DNA of 64,000 nt from Nonomuraea sp. NEAU-A123. Lineage in GTDB: Bacteria > Actinomycetota > Actinomycetes > Streptosporangiales > Streptosporangiaceae. Below, piece by piece: positions 8,606-15,393 of this stretch. The first letter of the stretch is position 1. Every line of letters begins with the position of its first letter. The notes under the pieces are model-generated. The model was not told the origin of the DNA. It saw nothing but the letters and a program-made list of their open reading frames with translations, and did not search any database. The stretch lies in contig NZ_JAHFZZ010000028.1 in NCBI RefSeq assembly GCF_018603905.1, positions 1-64,000 of the forward strand, in the 5' to 3' direction. The position numbers were made by a program, and so were the translations under genes.

Positions 8606-9203
8606 AGTGCGAACGCTACCTGGATTCGCAAAAGCGGTGGACGCCGCCACCCCGCTTTGCCTGCCTGGAGCCGCCTATTGTCATGCCGTTCCCCGGCCTC
8701 TCAGGGCATGTCCAACTACCCTCAACGCGTTGTTGCGTGCTGTTCCAAGTGCCCGAGCGTCCGTGTGGAGCGGACCGCGGGACCGGAACTCGATCATCAG
8801 GTATTCGGCCGCAGTGATCACCGGGACCGCAAAGCAGGCTTCATGCCGCGTCAGGCGCATGCCGTACGGCCGCAGCCCGACATGCCGCGCACAGACGTCA
8901 TGACGTCCACAGACGCCTCATACCTATCCCATATCCGCCGAACCGGGTGCGGAGCCGGGCAACGCCCGCGCGAGCGACCTCTACGGCACCCATGGGAAGA
9001 GGCCGCCGATATGTGCTCGGGGGTACACACATCGACGACCTCTACCGAAGAATCGGCTGCCCTTACATCGGCGTTACAGGGTTTCTCCGATAATTTTCCA
9101 CTGCCGCAAAGTTGGGGCTCCAAGTGTCCTCGATGACGGTCGGTTACCTGCCGAATACGGCAACATGGGGCAACGCCTCACACGAACCCTCAGGGATGGA
9201 CTA
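8606..9203. other. Gene-poor gap with one doubtful small ORF
   Basis: Nearly 600 bp separate dapA from the GntR gene. On the minus strand an open frame at 8681-8860 starts MRLTRHEACFAVPVITAAEY and would encode 59 residues with plausible composition, but it has no recognisable homology and no good ribosome binding site, so I do not call it a gene. The dapA promoter and the GntR promoter must both lie here. No strong hairpin or repeat is visible. Confidence 0.4.
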
Positions 9204-9920
9204 GTGGCCACCTCAGATCCGGTCTACCTGCGTGTCGTCGAAGACATTCGGCGACAGATCACCGACGGCACCCTTCCCCCCGGCGCGCCCATTCCCTCAC
9301 GGGCGCAGCTGACCCGCAAGTATCAGGTCGGCGAGACCGCAGCCCGCCACGCCCTGCGCGTGCTGGCAGGCGAAGGCCTCATCATCGGCCGTGTGGGATC
9401 GGGTCATTACGTCAGAGAACGCCCCGACCTTTCCCCATTGCACCGATGGCGCTTCCTCGATCATCCCGCCCCATTCGCCGCCGACCTGCAGTCCCAGGGC
9501 CGGCGCGTGACTTGGGACTGGCACAGCGAACCCGCCGAGGCCGGACCCGACATCGCCAGACGGCTACGGCTCGACGAATCGACCACCCTGACGAGGACGC
9601 ACTATGTCTTCCGCGGTGATGGCAGGCCGCTCCAGCTCGCCACCTCGTACGAGCCTCTGGAGTTCGCCGCCCACACGGAGGAGGAACGGCGCAGCTTGGT
9701 CGCCAGAATGTACGCACACGGGATAAAGATCACGGAGATCGTCGAAAGCGTGCACACCCGCGTGCCCCGCCCCGCGGAGAGCGACGCCCTCGATCTGCCT
9801 GCGGGCATCCACGTCCTGCACGTGGAACGCACCCATTGGGCAGGCGACCGCCCAGTGGAGACCAGCGACATCGTGATCCCGGGCGACCGCTTCCGGATCA
9901 TGTACAGCATGCCTGTTTGA
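9204..9920 (+). CDS. GntR-family regulator with UTRA effector domain
   Basis: The GTG at 9204 follows an AGGGATGG ribosome binding site; an upstream ATG at 9165 lacks one. The 238-residue protein begins with a GntR winged helix (about 5-70: PVYLRVVEDIRRQITDGTLPPGAPIPSRAQL, then LRVLAGEGLIIGRVGSGHYV). A UTRA effector domain follows (about 85-235), with LTRTHYVFRGDGRPLQLATSYEPL and a closing HWAGDRPVETSDIVIPGDRF. UTRA domains bind small effectors, often sugars or amino acids. No obvious target gene lies beside it, so the regulated function is unknown. Confidence 0.85.
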   Translation: MATSDPVYLRVVEDIRRQITDGTLPPGAPIPSRAQLTRKYQVGETAARHALRVLAGEGLIIGRVGSGHYVRERPDLSPLHRWRFLDHPAPFAADLQSQGRRVTWDWHSEPAEAGPDIARRLRLDESTTLTRTHYVFRGDGRPLQLATSYEPLEFAAHTEEERRSLVARMYAHGIKITEIVESVHTRVPRPAESDALDLPAGIHVLHVERTHWAGDRPVETSDIVIPGDRFRIMYSMPV

Positions 9921-10612
9921 GCGAATATGAGAGCTCCGGGCCGATACCCGCCTCTTCGGCCTGGAGCTCGGCCAGACGGCCATCGGGCTGACATTCCGCC
10001 ACGACGACGGCCGGCCGGTCCCCGCACCGCATCATCACGACTTGTCGCTGAGCCGATTCCTGCGGCTTCACGGCCTTGAGGTGCGAGGTTCCATACTGGC
10101 CCGGGGCGTCGTAGCCCTCGCGTTGTGGGGCCTCAGCGCCCCCTGCTGCTTCAGCGTCCGTACGTCACGCGCCCCCGAGCCAACCTGCGCCCCAAGAATC
10201 CGCACATTACGGGACTTCCGCCCAGCCTGCGGCCTCAGGCCCGCGCTTTGAGGTTTCCGGCCCGGCCTGCGGGTGTCCAGGCTGCAGCCGTCCGGAACTG
10301 CGGCCGGATCTGCCCTCCAGACTGTGACCGTCCGGACCTCGGCCGTACAGACAGGGACTGTCCAGCCTACGTACGCACAGGCTGCGATCGTGCGGACCAC
10401 CGGTGTCCCGGCCACCACAACCGTCCAGACCACCGGCGGGCGGGTCGAAACCGAGCGCCGCCATCCAGGCCTCGATGTGACGGAAGCAACATCAAGCTTC
10501 GTCAACTAGACCGCAGCTCTCAAAGGCGCCTCCCGCCGACATTCCGGGCGATTCTCGCTGGTCAAGCCGAGGTTGTCGGTGCTCGTTGATACAACCGTTC
10601 TGGAGGTTGCGG
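9921..10612. other. Gene-free gap with a possible coding relic
   Basis: From about 9945 to 10110 one plus-strand frame reads DTRLFGLELGQTAIGLTF and then LSLSRFLRLHGLE. This looks like real protein sequence but has a stop just upstream and no start, so it may be the remnant of a lost gene. It then runs into the degenerate repeats at 10273-10440. The last 100 bp carry the leader of the RadC-like gene with a TGGAGG ribosome binding site at 10601. Confidence 0.35.
10273..10440. repeat. Degenerate repeats around CCGTCCGGAC / CCGTCCAGAC
   Basis: Related words recur at 10288 (CCGTCCGGAACTGCGGCC), 10328 (CCGTCCGGACCTCGGCC), 10368 (CTGTCCAGCCTACG), 10389 and 10421 (CCGTCCAGACCACCGG). The first three are 40 bp apart. 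The core CCGTCCAGAC also occurs in the repeat at 5703, so the two gaps may share a repeat family. Confidence 0.55.
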
Positions 10613-11269
10613 ATGCGAGTCAAAGACCTGCCAAGACGTGAGCGGCCACGCGAGCGGCTGATGGCGAGCGGCGCGACGGCGCTGGCTGACCGGGAGTTGC
10701 TGGCCGTGCTCCTCGGTTCAGGCTTTCGGGGGGCGAGCGCGATGGATCTGGCGGCCCAGGTGATCGAGCACTGTGGCGATCTCGATGGGCTGGCCCGGTC
10801 TGAGCCACACCGGCTACTCGCCGTACACGGCGTTGGGCCCGCCAAGGCGGCGCGGGTGATTGCGGCTTTCCATCTCGTACGGCGGGCGCAGGCAGAGCCC
10901 GAGCCGACCAGGATCACCAGCACGTCCGATTTGGCGACGGTCGTCGCTCCTCTGCTCCGTGGCCACTCCCGGGAGCGGCTGGTCGTAATGGCGTGCGATG
11001 TCCGGGGGGCGGTGTTGCGGCGGGTTGTCCTGACCGAGGGGGGCTCTGACCACACGACAGTGCCGGTTCGGGACATCATCACGGCGGTGCTGACGGCCAG
11101 CGGAGCGGCGTTCGGGGTCGCGCACAACCATCCGAGCGGCTCCCTCGATCCGAGCGACGCGGACGTGGTCGCCACGGCACGTCTCGCCGAGGCCGCCGAG
11201 ACGGTCGGGCTTCGATTCCTCGACCATTTGATCGTCACGGACGCGGCATGGCGTCGGGTGCCCTTCTGA
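10613..11269 (+). CDS. RadC-family JAB/MPN domain protein
   Basis: The ATG at 10613 sits 6 bp after TGGAGG and starts MRVKDLPRRERPRERL, giving 218 residues, normal for RadC. An N-terminal helix-hairpin-helix part (about 20-80, with LLAVHGVGPAKAARVIAAF) precedes a JAMM metal-binding domain whose motif is HNHPSGSLDPSDAD near residue 165. RadC proteins were once thought to act in DNA repair, but their biochemical role is not settled, so I do not claim one. It stands alone between two repeat-rich gaps. Confidence 0.88.
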   Translation: MRVKDLPRRERPRERLMASGATALADRELLAVLLGSGFRGASAMDLAAQVIEHCGDLDGLARSEPHRLLAVHGVGPAKAARVIAAFHLVRRAQAEPEPTRITSTSDLATVVAPLLRGHSRERLVVMACDVRGAVLRRVVLTEGGSDHTTVPVRDIITAVLTASGAAFGVAHNHPSGSLDPSDADVVATARLAEAAETVGLRFLDHLIVTDAAWRRVPF

Positions 11270-11367
11270 ACGCCAAGGGGGTGGTGCGGGAACCGGGTCG
11301 GTCTCCGCCCACCCTGACGGGCGCAGGCAGAGTCCGAACCGACCACCAGGCTCCCGGCGCTACGCCA

Positions 11368-11457
11368 GCCCGCCGGACTTCAGGCGCAACCTGAGCGACC
11401 GAACCCCCAGACACTTATCTGCCCGCCGGACTTCAGGCGCGACCCGGACGACCGAAT
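11368..11457. repeat. Direct repeat, two copies 53 bp apart
   Basis: GCCCGCCGGACTTCAGGCGC occurs at 11368 and 11421, and each copy continues with a near-identical stretch ending CGACCGAA. No function is visible. It lies in the large gap (11270-12488) that has no convincing protein gene. Confidence 0.75.
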
Positions 11458-11575
11458 CTCAAGCACAAACCAGCCACCGCACCCCATGCACAACCAGCCG
11501 TCAACTCCCAGCGCAAAACGGGCCGCCACATGCCCCGCTCGAGCCGGGCGCCCGACACCGCTGAACCCCCGGCAC

Positions 11576-11639
11576 GTTTCTCACCGCCATCACGACCCGT
11601 CGGGCCGGCCGCTCCGGCAGGTCTCTCACCGGCATCACG
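11576..11639. repeat. Short direct repeat TCTCACCGSCATCACG
   Basis: Two copies at about 11578-11594 and 11624-11639, 45 bp apart, differ at one base. They belong to the repeat-rich gap and have no apparent coding role. Confidence 0.55.
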
Positions 11640-11851
11640 GCTCTCGGCCTACTCGCTCCAGGGTGTTCCTCAGGGCATTCCAGCGCTTCGCCGAACCGGT
11701 ATGGGGCCTTTTGATCACCACCAAGAGTGCTGATCCACCGCAAGACCACCGAAAGGCATGTTTCCGTTGATAGCTCTGAAGGCAAGGCTTCCCTCAGCGG
11801 AGCGTGAGACGCTACCTCTGCGAGCAGGTCGACTAGACGTGAGTCGGCCAA

Positions 11852-11977
11852 TTGCTGGCAAACGCGTGGTCCCGTGCCTCCCGGAGGGCATGGGACCACG
11901 TCGGCCCGCAACTGGGTCCGTCCACTACGCGCGACGGCGCAGCAACACCGTGGACGGTCGGACTCCTGGCAAGGTCC
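11852..11977. ncRNA. Candidate structured element, copy A
   Basis: A chain of hairpins can be drawn. First is a small TTGC/GCAA stem (11852-11861). Then comes a 14-bp stem (11865-11878 with 11887-11900, one G-T pair) whose 3' side reads GGGCATGGGACC. After the linker ending CTGGGT comes an 8-bp stem CCGTCCAC/GTGGACGG (11918-11925 with 11950-11957) with GCAACACC before its 3' arm. A weak GGAC/GTCC stem follows. Copy B at 12280 has the same order of stems and the same unpaired words but different stem sequences that still pair. That pattern argues for a conserved structure rather than chance. The strand is unknown, and a DNA hairpin role is also possible. Confidence 0.45.
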
Positions 11978-12129
11978 ACCCGGTAGCAGGCGAAGAGGAC
12001 GGCTCAGCACCACCAATGCGGGTTCTCGGAAGCGTCGGCGAACTGCGCTCGTCGGCGATCAGCGAACCCGTAGGACTAGAAGACTCTCTGAAATCGCAGC
12101 CACTCGACTGTAGAGGGTGGTTGCCTCGT

Positions 12130-12167
12130 CGCTGGCCCCGCATCAGACGCGGGATGCGGGGCCAGCG
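12130..12167. other. Perfect 15-bp inverted repeat
   Basis: CGCTGGCCCCGCATC (12130-12144) pairs exactly with 12153-12167 around an 8-base loop. It lies between the two copies of the structured element and has no T-rich tract on either side, so it is not a classic terminator. It may be a further part of copy A or B, or a recombination or transposition site. Confidence 0.6.
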
Positions 12168-12279
12168 CGACCCGGTCTTCGGCCGTGATCGCCGAATCTG
12201 CGGCACTTCATTCGGCAACGCGACCTGATGCTCCACACGGACACGCCCGCCCCGGCGACACCGTTTCCAGCGAAATGCC

Positions 12280-12410
12280 CCACCAGAAGGTGGTCGCAGG
12301 TCCTAGGCGGGGGCATGGGACCTGCGAGAACGAGTTGGGCCCAGGCAGAGCACGGAGTTCTTGCAACGACCTCTGCCGGGGGTCTCGACAGGCACGAACC
12401 CGCACCTGTC
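12280..12410. ncRNA. Candidate structured element, copy B
   Basis: The order of parts matches copy A: a CCACC/GGTGG hairpin (12280-12293); a stem TCGCAGGTCC/GGACCTGCGA (12294-12303 with 12318-12327) whose 3' side again contains GGGCATGGGACC; a linker with GTTGGGCCC; a stem GGCAGAG/CTCTGCC (12344-12350 with 12371-12377), with GCAACGAC before its 3' arm; and a GACAGG/CCTGTC stem (12387-12392 with 12405-12410). It lies 429 bp from copy A and just upstream of the 3' end of the small minus-strand gene at 12489. Confidence 0.45.
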
Positions 12411-12488
12411 CGATCAAACAGACCGCGCGGCGGCTGCGCAATGTGGCGAGAAGACGCCCAAGGATGCTTCGACGACGACGTACGACGA

Positions 12489-12779
12489 TCATCGAGCGTC
12501 TCCTTGCAGCAGCAGTGCCCACAGAACGTCCGTTTTAGAGGCGGCTATTCGGACGCTCTCCTCCACCACCACTCGCCCGCCCTTTCTCGTCGTCCTGCGG
12601 ATGTAACGCTGGCCGCCTGCCTGGCACAGCTCGTAAAACACCGACTGACAGTCGCAGGTGTAATCCCGCACACGCACCCGCTCATTGCAGGGCCCCACCA
12701 GATCCCACTCGATCGACGCCGACGCGCCACTCGCCTTCGCCACATGACGGCCATGGAGGTCGCCCTCTTCCCACCGCAT
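12489..12779 (-). CDS. Small cysteine-containing protein, unknown
   Basis: The 96-residue product starts MRWEEGDLHGRHVA at 12779, only 6 bp after a TATAGT -10 box, so translation is probably leaderless. It has a patterned set of cysteines (GPCNERVRVRDYTCDC, then FYELC) with aromatic and basic residues between them (GGQRYIRRTTR) and a C-terminal helix. Four cysteines with this spacing could bind zinc. I do not recognise a named family. It is divergent from the tandem-GntR gene at 12888 and may be its target; that is inferred from position only. Confidence 0.6.
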   Translation of the reverse strand: MRWEEGDLHGRHVAKASGASASIEWDLVGPCNERVRVRDYTCDCQSVFYELCQAGGQRYIRRTTRKGGRVVVEESVRIAASKTDVLWALLLQGDAR

Positions 12780-12887
12780 GCGCTCACTATAGCCCAGGCG
12801 TATCTACTGGTCTACTACCCGTATCAATATACTCAGTGAGCGTGTCCACTTTGGGCGAGCATGTATGGTTTCGTCTATAATCCCAAG
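12780..12887. promoter_or_regulatory. Divergent leaderless promoters
   Basis: On the plus strand TATAAT at 12876-12881 ends 6 bp before the GTG at 12888. On the minus strand TATAGT (12786-12791) ends 6 bp before the ATG at 12779. Both genes therefore probably start transcription at or next to their first codon. The AT-rich stretch 12800-12837, including TATCAATATACT, stands out from the surrounding GC-rich DNA and is a likely site for the GntR-type product. Confidence 0.55.
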
Positions 12888-13373
12888 GTGCTAGATCGCG
12901 ACGGCCCCGTCCCCATCTACAAGCAAGTCGCCGACCTGATCCGTGATCAGATCGAGCGTGGCGAGCTCATGGCGGGCGACCCTGTACCGAGCGAGGCCAA
13001 GCTCGAGAAGGACTACGCGATAGCGAGGACGACGGCCAGGCGCGTGGCGCGCGAGCTCCGCGAGCAGGGCATGGCGTACACGATTCAAGGCGAGGGCACG
13101 TTTGTTGGGCCACCTGGCGCTCCACGCACGCCCAAAGCCATGCCGATTTATCAAAAAATCGCCGAAGATATCGCCGAACGCATCCGGCGGGGCGAGATAC
13201 CGCCCAACAGGGCGATTCCCGGCGAGAAGGCCATGATGCAGCAGTACGGCGTCGCCAAGGTCACGGCGCGCCAGGCCGTGGGGCACCTCAGAGAGCAGGG
13301 CTGGGTGTTCACCGTCCCCTATCGAGGCACTTTTGTGTCCGATCCGAAGGAGTGGCCAAGCAGAGGTTCATAA
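12888..13373 (+). CDS. Regulator made of two tandem GntR winged helices, paralogue 1
   Basis: The start VLDRDGPVPIYKQV at 12888 is chosen because it lies 6 bp after TATAAT and matches the start of paralogue 2; an ATG at 12861 would precede the promoter. The 161-residue protein consists of two GntR winged helices: about 8-73 (PIYKQVADLIRDQIERGELM to TIQGEGTFVG) and 85-152 (PIYQKIAEDIAERIRRGEIP to VPYRGTFVS). No effector domain follows, unlike normal GntR proteins. One chain could bind a palindrome as a monomer, or two sites as a dimer. The next gene is a paralogue. Confidence 0.75.
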   Translation: MLDRDGPVPIYKQVADLIRDQIERGELMAGDPVPSEAKLEKDYAIARTTARRVARELREQGMAYTIQGEGTFVGPPGAPRTPKAMPIYQKIAEDIAERIRRGEIPPNRAIPGEKAMMQQYGVAKVTARQAVGHLREQGWVFTVPYRGTFVSDPKEWPSRGS

Positions 13374-13413
13374 CTCGCCACCCCTTGTCTATGTCCCGTA
13401 TAACATTGACGAC

Positions 13414-13893
13414 ATGCTCGACCGCGAGGGTGATACCCACCCCTATCGCCAGATCAGCGAGATCATCCGCTCGCGCATCGTCGACGCACTCTCGCCCGGC
13501 GACCCCGTGGCAAGCGAGGCGGAAATTCAGCGCGAGTTCGGCGTGGCCCGCACCACCGCGCGCAGGGCAATCCGCGTACTTCGCGACGAGGGACTTATTC
13601 ACACCGTTCAAGGCGAGGGAACATTCGTCGGCGTGCCCAATGAGGCGCCCCGCATATCCCGAAAAATCCCGCTATATCAGCACATAGCTGCTGATATAGC
13701 GCAGCGTATCAAGGCCGGAGAGCTACTCCCGAGACGGCCGATCCCCGGGGAGACGGCCCTGCTGCAGCAGCATGACGTAGCACGCGAGACCGTACGGCGA
13801 GCCATGGCACTGCTGCGCGAGCAAGGCTGGGTCTACACGGTCCCTCAGCGCGGGAGCTACGTCTCGCCGGAAGAGTCCTGGCCTAAGGAGTAA
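13414..13893 (+). CDS. Regulator made of two tandem GntR winged helices, paralogue 2
   Basis: The ATG at 13414 (MLDREGDTHPYRQISEII) matches the chosen start of paralogue 1 and lies 9 bp after TATAAC (13399-13404). The 159-residue protein again has two winged helices (about 9-72, ending TVQGEGTFVG, and 83-150, ending VPQRGSYVSPEE) and no ligand domain. The two proteins align end to end, so they arose by duplication of a gene that was already a fused dimer. The C-terminal 11 bp overlap the convergent ASCH gene. The target is unknown. Confidence 0.75.
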   Translation: MLDREGDTHPYRQISEIIRSRIVDALSPGDPVASEAEIQREFGVARTTARRAIRVLRDEGLIHTVQGEGTFVGVPNEAPRISRKIPLYQHIAADIAQRIKAGELLPRRPIPGETALLQQHDVARETVRRAMALLREQGWVYTVPQRGSYVSPEESWPKE

Positions 13894-14281
13894 GAAGGCG
13901 GAAGGTCAGGCAGACGATCGTCGACGAGTCAGTCACCTCTTGCCCCAGACCAGCCCAATACCGGCCATGGACCTCACGCCAGTGTTCGATCGAGCGGAAC
14001 CCCTCCCCCTCCGCCTGCGCGAACTCCCAGCTCACCGCCCCGAACGCCACCTGCTCCACCCCGGCCACCTCCAGCAGAGCCGCCCGCGAGCCCTCATCGT
14101 CCAGGAGCACGAGTCGCTCGCCGACGTGTTCCAGCGGCTCCCCCTCGGCGACGTAGTCGAGCTCCAGCAGCCCCGCCGTGGCCGTCTTGGCGCCGGACAG
14201 GACCAGGTCGGTCAGCCAGGTGCGCTGCTCGCCGGGCATGCCGAGTTCGAGCACGCGGAGCCCGTCGATGCGTCCCCACAT
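13883..14281 (-). CDS. ASCH domain protein
   Basis: The 132-residue protein has the ASCH pattern: LELGMPGEQRTWLTDLVLSGAKTATAGLL near the start, the GEPLEHVGERLVLLDDEG strand pair, and the closing FRSIEHWREVHGRYWAGLGQEV with VCLTFRLL. ASCH is a PUA-like fold thought to bind RNA; some members are nucleoside amidohydrolases, so the reaction here is open. It overlaps the convergent regulator gene by 11 bp and follows the di-iron protein gene with a 22-bp gap on the same strand, so the two may share a transcript. Confidence 0.8.
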   Translation of the reverse strand: MWGRIDGLRVLELGMPGEQRTWLTDLVLSGAKTATAGLLELDYVAEGEPLEHVGERLVLLDDEGSRAALLEVAGVEQVAFGAVSWEFAQAEGEGFRSIEHWREVHGRYWAGLGQEVTDSSTIVCLTFRLLTP

Positions 14282-14303
14282 GAAAGGGATCGTAACGCCG
14301 GGA

Positions 14304-15326
14304 TCAGAAGACCGGGATGATCTCCTCGGGGTCGATGAAGTCCACCTGGACGCCCTCCAGGTCGAGTTCGGGGATGGCGGGGAAGGCGATGCCCCACCGT
14401 TCGACGATGACGCGGATGCGGGCCATGGCGAGCCGCCAGTTCTCCGCCTGCTCCTCGTAGGACAGCACGCCCAGCCCGGATTGCCTGGCGTGGTCCATCA
14501 GGACGCGGTGGTTGGCCAGGAAGTACGGCGGGAGTTCCCAGAAGCCCTCCGGCGGCTCCCAGAGGATCATGGACAGGAAGACGAAGCCGGCGCGGAGTTG
14601 GCGGGTGATGAGAGAGCGGGTCTCGTCCGTGAGGCCGGGCCACTCGTTCTCCAGAATGGTCATGCAAATCTGGAGATGTCGGGACTCGTCGCGGCCGATG
14701 CGCTGGAACATCTCCCCGAAGACGGGATGTTCGGTGCCCGAGGCCATGCCCCTGAACAGGGTCGAGGCGGCCATCTCGCCCATCATGAAGCTGGTGAAGA
14801 GCACGGGCAGCGAGTACTTGCCCACGGCCGCGCTGTAGCCGGTCCAGTAGCGGCCGCCGTTGTGATAGAGCCAGCCGATGTTGTTGTGCGCGGCCTTCTC
14901 CAGGTCGTCGGTCGGAGTCCAGTCGAGGGGGCCGCCGGGCCAGAGCTTGGCGATGGTCCGCTGGCAGCACTCTTCGTGGTTCATCTCGTCGCGGGTGATC
15001 GAGAAGAAGCACTTCCTGACCGGATCCTCCTCGTGCTTCTCGAACGCCTGAATGGTGGCCCGCGCGAACACGGCCGGCCCCGAGGCGTCGAAGTTGGCCA
15101 GCACGGCGAACCAGTACATGATCCCGAGACGCTGTTCACGCGTGAAGTCGTCCGGGTTCAGCCCGTCCCAGGGCAGGTCGGCCGGGTTCCAGAGCGACCG
15201 CTTGGACTTCTCGTAGATCGCCGCCAGCTTGGCCGTCTCGACCCGCCACTCCATCGGGTAGATGTTCGGCTGCGGGATCGCAGGGGCCGGCCAGAAGCCG
15301 CCCTCCGGAATCGTGAGGTCTGCCAT
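14304..15326 (-). CDS. Ferritin-like di-iron protein (ribonucleotide reductase R2-like)
   Basis: The ATG at 15326 (MADLTIPEGGFW) lies 9 bp after GGAGG; a GTG at 15335 would be too close to it. The 340-residue, mainly helical protein carries two ligand motifs: EKHEEDPVRKC followed by DEMNHEECC, and later GRDESRHLQIC. These are two E/D...ExxH sets that can hold a di-iron centre. The fold resembles R2-like and related oxygenases. No partner reductase or R1 gene is nearby, so it is more likely an oxidase or N-oxygenase than a ribonucleotide reductase subunit. The substrate is unknown. Confidence 0.6.
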   Translation of the reverse strand: MADLTIPEGGFWPAPAIPQPNIYPMEWRVETAKLAAIYEKSKRSLWNPADLPWDGLNPDDFTREQRLGIMYWFAVLANFDASGPAVFARATIQAFEKHEEDPVRKCFFSITRDEMNHEECCQRTIAKLWPGGPLDWTPTDDLEKAAHNNIGWLYHNGGRYWTGYSAAVGKYSLPVLFTSFMMGEMAASTLFRGMASGTEHPVFGEMFQRIGRDESRHLQICMTILENEWPGLTDETRSLITRQLRAGFVFLSMILWEPPEGFWELPPYFLANHRVLMDHARQSGLGVLSYEEQAENWRLAMARIRVIVERWGIAFPAIPELDLEGVQVDFIDPEEIIPVF

Positions 15327-15393
15327 CTGTGACACCTCCGCTTCCCATCCTGCGGGGCGGCGTTACGGCATTCAAGTGCGGGCGTCACCGCAT

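Noticed and set aside
5582..9136. A 1184-codon open frame on the plus strand
   Set aside because: It is antisense to RNase J and dapA, whose motifs are complete. The composition (Arg, His, Asp, Val-rich with no domain) is typical of a high-GC shadow frame.
11501..12016. A 171-codon minus-strand frame across the repeat gap and copy A
   Set aside because: It runs through the predicted hairpins and the direct repeats, and has no recognisable domain or good start.
12130..12167. Intrinsic terminator
   Set aside because: The stem is perfect but has no U tract on either strand, and no gene ends close by.
11852..12410. Naming the repeated hairpin element as HEARO/omega-RNA
   Set aside because: There is no IscB, IsrB or TnpB gene beside it, and I cannot confirm the consensus by eye, so it is kept only as a hypothesis.
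14304..15326. A ribonucleotide reductase beta subunit
   Set aside because: The motifs are R2-like but no alpha subunit or NrdR site is near. The broader di-iron call is safer.
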